Source: RHLJ01 sp965222205
GTDB lineage: Bacteria; Bacteroidota; Rhodothermia; Balneolales; Balneolaceae
Length of the DNA stretch: 64,000 nt
Direction: 5' to 3'
NCBI GenBank assembly: GCA_965222205.1
Contig: OZ244932.1
Span: forward strand, 3,038,001-3,102,000
The stretch's first letter is position 1. Each line of letters starts with the position of its first letter. A program made the position numbers and the translations under genes. Positions 50,491 through 58,893 of the stretch are shown piece after piece. The notes beneath the pieces were generated by a model. The model was not told where the DNA came from. It saw nothing but the letters and a program-made list of their open reading frames with translations, and did not search any database.

Positions 50491-52852
50491 TTTTTTTTGT
50501 ATCAAAATCTTCGCCAACAGTAATCTTATAAAAGTAAACCCCGCTTGATAGGTTTTCGGCATTAAATTTTATTGAATGTTCTCCTGAGTGTTTTAAACCA
50601 ACTTCATTAACCCATACAATACGACCTGCTATATCAAAAACTTCAACTTTTATATTGGAGCTTTTTTTTAATGAGTATTCTATGCTCGTTTCTGGGTTAA
50701 ATGGGTTTGGATAATTCTGATATAACCTGAAAGATTTAGGGGTATCTAATCTCTTGTCCTCATTTGATGTTTGAACATAAAGAGGCGTCCAATTTTTATC
50801 CAACCTCGCAATACTATATGATGATATATCTGCGATTGAACTGAAATCTCCCCCAATATATAAACCATCTTCAGTATCAAGTATAGAATTAATTAGATAA
50901 GCCTCTGAAAATAATCTTTGCTCGAATGGAACCCATTTGTTTTCATCAAACCAGGCAATACTTCTTGCATCATAAGGATATGAATCCCCAAAACTAAAAC
51001 TACCAGTGCCAATAATAAAATCATTGTATTGGATTAGCTTTTCAGGCTCCCAAGATTTCGGAGCTATTTCTTGAAACGGATCTTCTTCTAATATTTTCCA
51101 TTCTTCTTTATCAAAGCTTGCCATTACTCGATAGCCCATATACATAGATGCTGTTAGACTTTCTCCAATATTTAAGAAACCTACTGCATAAAAGGGAAAA
51201 TGTTGATTTTCATACCAAAAAGGGAATTTTGGCTCGAAACTTTGCCAGACACCCCCTTTGAATACTTTAATAAAGTTCTGTTCTCTCTTATTTATTAAAT
51301 CACTTGTATTCAATAAACCACTTGCCAGCAATTTCCCATCATAATTATGTAATACTTCTATGCTTCCTGTAAATCCTCCTACTTCTACTCCATTTGAGTG
51401 ATCTTTCCAATCTTCACCGTCCCACATTAATATATTATTAGCACTTTCAGAGTTATATTCTTCTATTCTCCCAGCAATAATTAAAGTATCATTATAGCTT
51501 ATTGCTGTCTTTATATTCTGGCCCTCGAATGTATTTCCTAGCTTACCCCAATCAAAACCATTCCATTTAAATACTTGTTGATTTCCTACTATTGCAATCA
51601 AGCTTTCATCATGAATGGTTAAGTCCGTAACAATATCTGGCAAGCCCTCCCCTAAAGGATTCCATTTATTCTCTTTTAATTCTGCAATATAATTTACAGT
51701 TAAATTTCCCCATTTTTTAAAATCTCCTCCAGCAAATAATGATCCTTTATATTCCACAAAACTTCGAATAGGATCTGCAAAACCTAAGCCTTCATTCTCA
51801 GATAAATCTATATTGATCCATTTTCCTTGCTTTAACTGATGAACTGAACTTATTGCTTTTTTTGATTGCGTCTTTTGAACCAAATATTTTTGATTATTTA
51901 ATTCGACAATTTTTTCTACCGGTACAACTAAAGAATTACCCAATTGCACCCAATTATCGTTTTCAAAATAAGCTATATGAAAGTTATTTGACTCTTTATT
52001 AAAAAAACCGGCATAAAGAGTATCGTTTATAGCATTTAGGAAAATTAAAGAAAGGGGGTTATTAATTTTTATGTTTTGCTTTGATAACCCGTCCCATACA
52101 AAAACTTGAGCTCTTTCTGTATCCTTTGAGTTGTACTCTATACCATACAATGCTTCTTCCGTGATTGTAAAGTCTTCGATATAGGCTGTGCTATCAGTAA
52201 TAAGTCCCTCATGCTTCACCCAAGTATCGCCATTCCAACTTACAATTGATGGAAGATGCTTTACAAAACTTCCTCGATGTGACTCATAATCATACAGTGA
52301 AAAAAAAAGTCTACCTTCGAATTCAGCTGCTGAGTAGACTTGGGAACTCAATAAAGTATTTTCCTCCTTTTTAATTTCTTTCCCATCAAATTCGAATAAA
52401 GATCGATTGTTGTCTATCAAATAATATTTCTCTTCAAATTCCACACCTTCTGAGATATGAAATTGGTATTCAGCTTCCTTTTTTGCGATTAGCTCCCACT
52501 TACTTTCTTCTTTTTGATATATCTCTAAAAAACCTTCTTCCCTATTTACTTTAGAATAAAAAAGAATTCCTCCTAACTGAAAAATTTGACCATTACTTTC
52601 ATAGATACTTGGTCCAGCATTTTGCCATTTGTTTTCATCCCATTTAGCTAGTCCGTTTATAACTCCATTCTTACTATATTTAAACTTTCCTTCTATATAT
52701 AACTCCTCCTCATAACCAAAAATTGACCTGACCTGACCTTGTAAACCATCTAGATAAAACCTATCGTCAAGTATTGAATTTGCCTGACGTGCATAAGAAT
52801 CGGAATACAGAATTATCGTAAATAATAAAAAAACGAATAACTTTGTTTTCAA
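50474..52852 (-). CDS. T9SS type A sorting domain protein with kelch-like repeats
   Basis: A 792-residue surface protein. Signal peptide MKTKLFVFLLFTIILYSDSYARQ. Residues about 25-700 contain a repeating pattern of the kelch/beta-propeller type with units such as GLAKWDENKWQNAG, PSIVSWNGDTWVKHEGL, VAELKENKWNPLGEGLPD (read IAELKENKW), VFKWNGFDWGKLGNTF and IAWFDENKWVPFEQ. The C-terminal sorting domain starts at NYPNPFNPETSIEYSL and continues VEVFDIAGRIVW, SSGVYFYKITVG and KKMVLIK, closely parallel to the protein at 1186. It is clearly AT-rich relative to neighbours, and its 3' end overlaps the decayed dehydrogenase. Confidence 0.87.
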   Translation of the reverse strand: MKTKLFVFLLFTIILYSDSYARQANSILDDRFYLDGLQGQVRSIFGYEEELYIEGKFKYSKNGVINGLAKWDENKWQNAGPSIYESNGQIFQLGGILFYSKVNREEGFLEIYQKEESKWELIAKKEAEYQFHISEGVEFEEKYYLIDNNRSLFEFDGKEIKKEENTLLSSQVYSAAEFEGRLFFSLYDYESHRGSFVKHLPSIVSWNGDTWVKHEGLITDSTAYIEDFTITEEALYGIEYNSKDTERAQVFVWDGLSKQNIKINNPLSLIFLNAINDTLYAGFFNKESNNFHIAYFENDNWVQLGNSLVVPVEKIVELNNQKYLVQKTQSKKAISSVHQLKQGKWINIDLSENEGLGFADPIRSFVEYKGSLFAGGDFKKWGNLTVNYIAELKENKWNPLGEGLPDIVTDLTIHDESLIAIVGNQQVFKWNGFDWGKLGNTFEGQNIKTAISYNDTLIIAGRIEEYNSESANNILMWDGEDWKDHSNGVEVGGFTGSIEVLHNYDGKLLASGLLNTSDLINKREQNFIKVFKGGVWQSFEPKFPFWYENQHFPFYAVGFLNIGESLTASMYMGYRVMASFDKEEWKILEEDPFQEIAPKSWEPEKLIQYNDFIIGTGSFSFGDSYPYDARSIAWFDENKWVPFEQRLFSEAYLINSILDTEDGLYIGGDFSSIADISSYSIARLDKNWTPLYVQTSNEDKRLDTPKSFRLYQNYPNPFNPETSIEYSLKKSSNIKVEVFDIAGRIVWVNEVGLKHSGEHSIKFNAENLSSGVYFYKITVGEDFDTKKMVLIK

Positions 52853-52938
52853 AACATTTCTCTCTATTTAAATAGAACAAATATAACCATTAATAATCAG
52901 CTTTGTAAAGCGAATACAAATAAGGTTTTAGTGGGAAT

Positions 52939-52966
52939 AAAAAAGCCCGAAGATTTCTCCGGGCTT
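52939..52966 (-). terminator. Rho-independent terminator of the sugar dehydrogenase gene
   Basis: On the minus strand AAGCCCGGAGAAATCTTCGG GCTT forms an 8- to 10-bp stem and is followed by six T. It lies about 48 bp after the stop of the gene at 53014 and in front of the T9SS gene's promoter region. Confidence 0.85.
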
Positions 52967-53013
52967 AGTTCTTGGATTCCAATAATAAAGTAATGAATTC
53001 TATGCCTGTTTAA

Positions 53014-54138
53014 TCATTCCTCAGAAACAGGAGTAGCAACAACTTTGAAAATTCCTTGTCCATCTGCGCCTACATAAATAGTTCCGTCAGGGGCTTGCTT
53101 CAGGCTGCGAACACGGCCAATTCCTTCGAGGAGTTTTTCCGTTCCTAAAACTTCATTCCCATCCAGTTTAACCAGCTCTATGTAATTGAACTTGAGTGAT
53201 CCTACAAGAACGTGACCAGTCCAGTGTGGATATGTATCGCCGGTTACAAATGTCATCCCGGAAGGTGCAATAGATGGATCCCAGTAAATTGCCGGTTGTT
53301 CCATTCCTTCACGAGCCGTGTCTTCGGCAAATGAAGTCCCGTTGTAATTGATTCCATAGCTGATTACCGGCCATCCATAGTTTTTGCCCGGCTCAATAAT
53401 ATTCAGCTCATCACCACCGCGAGGACCATGCTCATGAGCCCAGATTACACCAGTAGCAGGATTAAGCGCCATTCCCTGTGGATTCCTGTGACCATAAGAA
53501 TAAACAGCGTCGATCGCGCCCGCCTGGTTAACAAATGGATTATCGGAAGGCACCGAGCCGTCGTCGTGAAGTCTGTAAATCTTGCCCGCGTCTTTGCTTA
53601 AGTCTTGCGGCAATTCACTTCGGTTTCCACGATCACCAATCGAGAAAAATACATAGCTGTTCCTATCGAACTCTATACGGCTGCCATAATGTTGCCCTCT
53701 AGTAGTGTTTGGAGTGGCTTTGTATAAAGTTTCGATATCGGTCAATTCATCATTCATCAGTTTTGCCCGAATCAAGGCTGTATTTGCTCCTTCACCTTCG
53801 CCGCTACTTGATGAATAGGTGAAATAGATCCAGCCGTTTTCATCGTAATCGGGATGTACATCCACATCCAAAAATCCACCCTGCCCGTTTGCATAAATAT
53901 CATTCGGCAATGTTGATGATGGCACTTCGATCAGGCCATCCCTGTAAATAAAGAGCTTTCCTCCGCGATCAGTAATAAGCATATCTCCATTGGGAAGCCA
54001 CGCCATTCCCCAAGGCACATCAATTCCGTCAGTTACAAGTTCATAGGAGTATTCCATTTCCGGTGGTGGAGCTTGCTCTGTTTCTCCGGTTGCGGTGCAA
54101 GCAATTAGCACGGTGCATGCAAGTAGTAATTTCTTCAT
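53014..54138 (-). CDS. PQQ-dependent sugar (aldose/sorbosone-type) dehydrogenase, lipoprotein
   Basis: A 374-residue six-bladed propeller enzyme. The start MKKLLLACTVLIACTATGETEQ has a lipobox (Cys14). Family tracts: LVTDGIDVPWGMAWLPNGDMLITDRGGKLFIY near residue 34-65, QGGFLDVDVHPDYDENGWIYFTYS near 86-109, NTTRGQHYGSRIEFDRNSYVFFSIGDRG near 143-170 with the catalytic His, GHRNPQGMALNPATGVIWAHEHGPRGGDELNII near 216-248, and GKNYGWPVISYG near 251. It oxidises aldose sugars in the periplasm using PQQ. It comes 22 bp after purU on the same strand. No pqq synthesis genes are visible, so the cofactor may be taken up or made elsewhere. Confidence 0.92.
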   Translation of the reverse strand: MKKLLLACTVLIACTATGETEQAPPPEMEYSYELVTDGIDVPWGMAWLPNGDMLITDRGGKLFIYRDGLIEVPSSTLPNDIYANGQGGFLDVDVHPDYDENGWIYFTYSSSSGEGEGANTALIRAKLMNDELTDIETLYKATPNTTRGQHYGSRIEFDRNSYVFFSIGDRGNRSELPQDLSKDAGKIYRLHDDGSVPSDNPFVNQAGAIDAVYSYGHRNPQGMALNPATGVIWAHEHGPRGGDELNIIEPGKNYGWPVISYGINYNGTSFAEDTAREGMEQPAIYWDPSIAPSGMTFVTGDTYPHWTGHVLVGSLKFNYIELVKLDGNEVLGTEKLLEGIGRVRSLKQAPDGTIYVGADGQGIFKVVATPVSEE

Positions 54139-54160
54139 AATTCCCTGAGTTTAAAGTTGG

Positions 54161-55024
54161 TTAATTGAAAATAATCGTCCTGTTGTCCGTTACCAAAGTT
54201 TTTCTTTGTATATGTTTCCAAACCGCTCTTGATAGCACCAGCGTTTCCAGATCCCGGCCTTTTCTTACTAAGCTTTCTACATCATCCCGATGGGTTACGT
54301 GAACAATATCCTGTTCTATGATTGGACCTTCATCTAAATCTTCGGTAACATAATGACTAGTTGCCCCGATAATTTTCACTCCCCGTTCATAGGCAGAGTG
54401 ATAGGGTCTTGCTCCCGGAAATGCAGGAAGAAAGGAATGATGAATGTTGATTACCTGATTTCTAAACATGTCAATAAAACCCGGTGACAAAATTTGCATA
54501 TATCGGGCAAGCACTATTAAATCAATTCCTTTTTCTTTCAATAAGGAAATCTGTTTTGCTTCCTGATCTTTTTTGCTCTTTTTTGTAATTGGGAAGTGAT
54601 GGAATTCAATTCCAAATTTATCCGCTGTTTCTCCTGCATCCTCATGATTACTGATTATGAGGGGGATATCAACTTCCCATTCTTTGGTTTGCCAGCGAGC
54701 AAGCAAATCAAACAAACAGTGCTGCTGCTTTGATACGAAGATCGCAATTTTCTGTTGGTTCCCCGTAACATGAAGGCTCCAGTTCATTTCATAAGATTCA
54801 GCCAGTTCTTCTTTAAAGTGCGCACCTATTTCATCTTGTGGAATATCAAACTGCTGCAGATCCCAGGAAACCCGCATATAAAACTTCTGATTTACAGAGT
54901 CTGTGTGTTGATCCAGATCCAGAATATTCCCACCATGCTTGAGAATATATTGAGTTACCGTAGCAATAATCCCGGGTTTGTCCTTACAGTGAATAAGAAG
55001 AATTGCTTCGTTAGCCGAGTTCAT
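54161..55024 (-). CDS. purU: Formyltetrahydrofolate deformylase
   Basis: A 287-residue enzyme that splits 10-formyl-THF into THF and formate. N-terminal ACT domain (ILLIHCKDKPGIIATVTQYILKHGGNILDLDQHTD) at about residues 8-42 followed by the formyltransferase fold: KIAIFVSKQQHCLFDLLARW near 91-110, LVLARYMQILSPGFIDMFRNQVINIHHSFLPAFPGARPYHSAYERGVKIIGATSHYVTEDLDEGPIIEQD near 170-239, with the catalytic Asn, His and Asp of NIHHSFLP and TEDLDEGP. One base overlaps the stop of the thioredoxin-fold gene, so these are coupled. Confidence 0.95.
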   Translation of the reverse strand: MNSANEAILLIHCKDKPGIIATVTQYILKHGGNILDLDQHTDSVNQKFYMRVSWDLQQFDIPQDEIGAHFKEELAESYEMNWSLHVTGNQQKIAIFVSKQQHCLFDLLARWQTKEWEVDIPLIISNHEDAGETADKFGIEFHHFPITKKSKKDQEAKQISLLKEKGIDLIVLARYMQILSPGFIDMFRNQVINIHHSFLPAFPGARPYHSAYERGVKIIGATSHYVTEDLDEGPIIEQDIVHVTHRDDVESLVRKGRDLETLVLSRAVWKHIQRKTLVTDNRTIIFN

Positions 55025-55479
55025 TAGTACAGGAACTGGCGAAGTTCATCTACATTCATGAATCCGGTGCGTTGTTTTACCTGATTTCCTTCCGCGTCCA
55101 GAATTAGCGTGCCAGGGAATACATACACTCCCTGACTTTGCGCCCAGTCTCTTGCCATCACCTGCTCTCCATTAAAAGTGATGAGCTCCTCTGAGTTTCC
55201 ATCTACTTTAGCAGGAATATAGCCTGCATCCAAAACCGCACGAACGGTTGAATCGGGATACACTTCACGCTCCATGGCACGGCAGTATTTACAGCCCACC
55301 TCAAAAACATCCACTAAAATCAGCTTATCAGTTTCTTTTGCTTCTTCCTGAGCTGCCGCTAAAGTCCTCCACTCCGGAGCATTTTCAATTTCCATTGGCG
55401 CGGTAGTTTTGAGAGCATTGAATAGATAGATTCCAATGAAGGTTCCTATCACTGCCGTAATAATTATTTTTTTACTCAT
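55024..55479 (-). CDS. Thioredoxin-fold protein, membrane-anchored
   Basis: A 151-residue protein with one N-terminal helix (KKIIITAVIGTFIGIYLFNALKTT) and a periplasmic thioredoxin-like domain: KLILVDVFEVGCKYCRAMEREVYPDSTVRAVLDAGYIPAKVDGNSEEL near residue 52-99, followed by VYVFPGTLILDAEGNQV with the cis-Pro. The redox motif is CKYC. Proteins of this type (DsbD-gamma/SoxW-like) carry electrons to periplasmic partners. It is directly upstream of purU with a 1-bp overlap. Confidence 0.85.
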   Translation of the reverse strand: MSKKIIITAVIGTFIGIYLFNALKTTAPMEIENAPEWRTLAAAQEEAKETDKLILVDVFEVGCKYCRAMEREVYPDSTVRAVLDAGYIPAKVDGNSEELITFNGEQVMARDWAQSQGVYVFPGTLILDAEGNQVKQRTGFMNVDELRQFLY

Positions 55480-55560
55480 GGATATACTACGCTCTTTCTC
55501 AATTATTGAACCTTAAAAATAATATCTTTCCAGCTTTCAAACGAACATGATTTAGAATTA

Positions 55561-55767
55561 ATGTCTGAACCCATCGAATCTTATAAACTTGGTAAAGTTC
55601 AGGTCGCTGTTTTCGAAACAAATCGGCCTAATAAACTCAGAGTTGAATGCTTTGATGGAGAGTTTAAGTCCGAGTTTATTGCCAGTGAATACGAGTTTAC
55701 TAATTACAGACGGCTAATGAATCAACGCATTACTGAGGCATATGCTAATGCAGGGAGCGACGATTAA
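55561..55767 (+). CDS. Hypothetical 68-residue protein
   Basis: A short, well-formed plus-strand ORF between two minus-strand genes: MSEPIESYKLGKVQVAVFETNR, continuing to a helical RRLMNQRITEAYANAG tail. Not similar to a family I know. It reads like a real small alpha/beta protein (acidic, no low-complexity) and its stop is 2 bp before the stop of the convergent gene at 55770. Confidence 0.55.
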   Translation: MSEPIESYKLGKVQVAVFETNRPNKLRVECFDGEFKSEFIASEYEFTNYRRLMNQRITEAYANAGSDD

Positions 55768-55769
55768 AA

Positions 55770-56339
55770 TCAGACCCCGCTAATCTGTAGAAAAACCAGA
55801 ATAAAGCTTGAAACTGACAGGATCAGACCTATCATAAAAATAGTGTAAGATACCCGAAGCAGTTTATACTTCTTTGCCAATACAGTACCCAGACCGTGTA
55901 AATCACGGGCCATATTATCATACAATCTTTCGCTATCCTGCATCAACTCTTCAATCCCTTCCACATAATCTTCTCGTTCCATGGTGTAAAAGTTTCCAAA
56001 AAAGAGAATGTTTGCACGATTTGCGCGCACATCTTCAAGAGTTACCGTTTCTTTACTTACTCTTGGTCTTGCAGAAAGTACTGCGAACACCATAGACCCT
56101 AAACAAGTTATAAGCAGAACCGCGGTTGGAATAAGCAGCCAGGGATTGGAATCTATTTTGGGAGAAATAGATGCAATTATAATTGAGATTATGATCCCAT
56201 TTATACTAATCATGATATTCGACTTATTGTCGGCTATACCACTCAGATCCATGTGTGTTCGGTAGGATGTTCGGAACATATCCGAAATCCCGCGTTTACG
56301 GGAACCTGATTTTCTGTTTGTTGAGGAATCGTTGTTCAT
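55770..56339 (-). CDS. Pycsar-type effector (DUF5706 / PycTM-like membrane protein)
   Basis: A 189-residue protein with the PycTM pattern. After a basic start (SGSRKRGISDMFRTSYRTHMDL) comes GIADNKSNIMISINGIIISIIIASI near residue 35-60, a second helix WLLIPTAVLLITCLGSMVFAVLSARPRV near 67-95, and a C-terminal span YTIFMIGLILSVSSFILVFLQI near 164-185; the part between (about 96-160) is acidic and helical. In Pycsar defence such proteins open the membrane when cCMP or cUMP is made by an adjacent cyclase. No cyclase lies beside it here. It may be a stand-alone relative with another role. Confidence 0.78.
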   Translation of the reverse strand: MNNDSSTNRKSGSRKRGISDMFRTSYRTHMDLSGIADNKSNIMISINGIIISIIIASISPKIDSNPWLLIPTAVLLITCLGSMVFAVLSARPRVSKETVTLEDVRANRANILFFGNFYTMEREDYVEGIEELMQDSERLYDNMARDLHGLGTVLAKKYKLLRVSYTIFMIGLILSVSSFILVFLQISGV

Positions 56340-56403
56340 AAAGTTATGTTTTGAATGCCGGGAAATATAGACAATTAGCAGCTAATTATTAATCTCAGCT
56401 ATT

Positions 56404-56419
56404 AGTTGTTATAACAACT
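56404..56419. promoter_or_regulatory. Operator-like palindrome upstream of hmgA
   Basis: AGTTGTTATAACAACT is a perfect 16-bp palindrome 66 bp before the hmgA start. The same sequence with one change occurs at 62076-62091 before hppD. Two copies only in front of the two tyrosine-catabolism transcription units suggest a shared repressor or activator, which is not in view. Confidence 0.75.
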
Positions 56420-56485
56420 TTTTATCTGCGTTAAAGCTTATAATTCTATATAATTCAATTAAAGTTAAACCAATTTTTTACCATC

Positions 56486-57649
56486 ATGCCTATTTATCAC
56501 CGACTCGGAAAAATCCCCCAAAAAAGGCATACCCAATTCAGAAAACCAGACGGTAGCCTTTATTACGAGCAACTTTTTGGTACTATCGGCTTTGATGGAA
56601 TGTCGATGCTTTCCTACCATCTTTACCGGCCTACTATGGTTCGTGAGGTTGGAAAACCCGTAGATGTAAGCCCTAAAGTGGCGGTTGAAAACAACATGAA
56701 GTCAATGATGTTGAAGGGACTCGACATCCAACCAAAAGATGATTACCTGGAGTCCAGAGAGGCTATCCTCACCAATAGTGATGTTACCATTCATCTAGCG
56801 GCTCCAAAGAAATCGCTCACAGAATATTTTTATAAAAACACCGATGCCGATGAGCTGATCTTCATCCACAAAGGGAGCGGTACGCTCAGAACTTTTATTG
56901 GTAATATTGATTTCGAACCAGGTGATTATTTGCTTATTCCAAGAGGTATCATTTACCAAATTCGTTTTGATGATGAGAACAACCGGCACTTTATAACGGA
57001 GTCTCATGTTCCTATTTACTCTCCAAAAAGATATCGCAATTGGTTTGGTCAGTATCTCGAGCACTCTCCCTATTGCGAACGGGATTTAAAGCTACCAACC
57101 GAGCTGGAGACACACGACGAGAAAGGTGAGTTCCTGATGAAAATAAAAAAGCAGGGCATGATGCACGAGCTCACGTACGACTCCCACCCTTTTGATGTAG
57201 TGGGCTGGGACGGGTACAGCTTTCCGTATGGATTTTCTATCAAGAATTTTGAGCCGATTACGGGCCGGGTTCATCAGCCGCCGCCGGTGCATCAAACGTT
57301 TGAGACTTCCGCATTTGTGGTGTGCTCGTTTGTACCCCGGTTGTATGATTATCACCCTCAGGCAATTCCTTCTCCGTATCATCATTCCAACATCGATTCG
57401 GATGAGGTAATTTATTATGTGGATGGAGATTTTATGAGCCGAAATCATGTGGAACAAGGCTATATCTCGCTTCATCCTGCGGGAATTCCGCACGGACCAC
57501 ATCCCGGAGCTTATGAAGGAAGTATTGGAAAAAAAGAAACAAAAGAATGGGCGGTAATGGTTGATACCTTTAAACCGCTCATGGTAACAGAAAATGCGCT
57601 AAAGATTGATGATGGAACCTATTATCAATCCTGGCTGGAGGATAAATGA
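56486..57649 (+). CDS. hmgA: Homogentisate 1,2-dioxygenase
   Basis: A 387-residue non-heme iron enzyme that opens the ring of homogentisate to maleylacetoacetate. MPIYHRLGKIPQKRHTQFRKPDGSLYYEQLFGTIGFDGMSMLSYHLYRPTMV is the usual bacterial start. The cupin tract DELIFIHKGSGTLRTFIGNIDFEPGDYLLIPRGIIYQI near residue 130-167 and the C-terminal iron site SDEVIYYVDGDFMSR and HPAGIPHGPHPGAYEGSIG near 300-350 are intact. It lacks some of the N-terminal length of the 430-residue type, as in other Bacteroidota. The stop overlaps the fahA start by 4 bp, and all four genes to 61725 are coupled. Confidence 0.95.
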   Translation: MPIYHRLGKIPQKRHTQFRKPDGSLYYEQLFGTIGFDGMSMLSYHLYRPTMVREVGKPVDVSPKVAVENNMKSMMLKGLDIQPKDDYLESREAILTNSDVTIHLAAPKKSLTEYFYKNTDADELIFIHKGSGTLRTFIGNIDFEPGDYLLIPRGIIYQIRFDDENNRHFITESHVPIYSPKRYRNWFGQYLEHSPYCERDLKLPTELETHDEKGEFLMKIKKQGMMHELTYDSHPFDVVGWDGYSFPYGFSIKNFEPITGRVHQPPPVHQTFETSAFVVCSFVPRLYDYHPQAIPSPYHHSNIDSDEVIYYVDGDFMSRNHVEQGYISLHPAGIPHGPHPGAYEGSIGKKETKEWAVMVDTFKPLMVTENALKIDDGTYYQSWLEDK

Positions 57650-58893
57650 GTTCAACATTGAACACCTGGGTTGAAATCCCAAAACAAACTGACTTTACAA
57701 TTTACAATCTCCCTTTCGGGATTTTTTCTACCGCGGACAAATCTAAACGGATTGGCGTGGCTATTGGGGAACAAATTCTGGATTTATTCGAAGCTTCCTC
57801 ACTCGGAATTTTTGATGGTCTCGGTATTTCTACATCCACCTTAGAGAATGATTACCTCAACGGTTTTATCGCTTTGGGTAAGAAAACTACTTCCGCAGCC
57901 CGGGAAAAGATTCAGTCACATCTTTGTGATGAGAACTCCCCTCTTAAATCTGCGTCCGGTATCTTTATCAAACAAGAAGAAGCTCAAATGCATCTCCCTG
58001 TAAAAGTAGGTGACTATACGGATTTTTATTCCAGTATCGAGCACGCGACCAATGTTGGTAAAATGTTTCGTGATCCTGAGAACGCACTTCTCCCAAACTG
58101 GAAACATCTTCCGGTTGGATATCATGGCCGCGCTTCTTCAATTATTGTTTCCGGAGAAGATGTCCATCGCCCGAAAGGACAAACTAAACCCGATGATGGC
58201 CCGCCTGTTTTTGGTGCTTGCAAGCTGATGGATTTTGAGTTGGAAATGGCGTTCATCGTTGGAAAAGAAACCGGGCTTGGAGATTCCGTTTCTACTGATG
58301 AAGCCGAAGATCATATCTTTGGAATGGTCTTGTTCAATGATTGGTCTGCCCGCGACATTCAAAAATGGGAATATGTTCCATTAGGTCCTTTTTTAGGCAA
58401 AAGTTTCGCTTCTTCAATCTCTCCATGGGTTGTTACGATGGAAGCTCTCGATCCCTTCCGGGTTACAGGACCAGAACAAGAACCAGAAGTACTTCCATAC
58501 TTGCAGTATCAGGGTTCCAAAAACTATGATATTGATCTTGAGGTCTTGATTCAGCCCGAATCTCATGATGAACCATCATCCATTACTAAATCCAATTTCA
58601 GGTATATGTACTGGAATATGGCTCAGCAACTAGCTCATCACACCGTAAATGGTTGTAATATGAAAATTGGTGATATGATGGCTTCAGGAACCATCTCCGG
58701 CAAGGATGGAGATTCATTCGGATCAATGCTGGAGCTTTCATGGGCAGGCTCAAAAACGGTTCCTCTTAAAGATGGTGAAGAACGAAAGTTCCTACAAGAC
58801 GGAGACACCGTAATTATGCGGGGACATGCTGAGAAGAATGGCATCCGTATCGGATTCGGAGAAGTTCGGTCGAAACTATTACCTGCTAAATAA
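57646..58893 (+). CDS. fahA: Fumarylacetoacetase
   Basis: A 415-residue hydrolase that cleaves fumarylacetoacetate to fumarate and acetoacetate. The N-terminal SH3-like domain (LNTWVEIPKQTDFTIYNLPFGIFST) is followed by the FAH domain: VGDYTDFYSSIEHATNVGKMFR near residue 122-143, LPNWKHLPVGYHGRASSIIVSGEDVHRPKGQT near 149-180, and MDFELEMAFIVGKETGLGDSVS near 190-211 with metal-binding Asp and Glu, then FNDWSARDIQKWEYVPLGPFLGKSF near 233-257. Length is normal. No separate maleylacetoacetate isomerase gene lies nearby. Its ATG overlaps hmgA and its stop overlaps the flavin reductase start. Confidence 0.95.
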   Translation: MSSTLNTWVEIPKQTDFTIYNLPFGIFSTADKSKRIGVAIGEQILDLFEASSLGIFDGLGISTSTLENDYLNGFIALGKKTTSAAREKIQSHLCDENSPLKSASGIFIKQEEAQMHLPVKVGDYTDFYSSIEHATNVGKMFRDPENALLPNWKHLPVGYHGRASSIIVSGEDVHRPKGQTKPDDGPPVFGACKLMDFELEMAFIVGKETGLGDSVSTDEAEDHIFGMVLFNDWSARDIQKWEYVPLGPFLGKSFASSISPWVVTMEALDPFRVTGPEQEPEVLPYLQYQGSKNYDIDLEVLIQPESHDEPSSITKSNFRYMYWNMAQQLAHHTVNGCNMKIGDMMASGTISGKDGDSFGSMLELSWAGSKTVPLKDGEERKFLQDGDTVIMRGHAEKNGIRIGFGEVRSKLLPAK

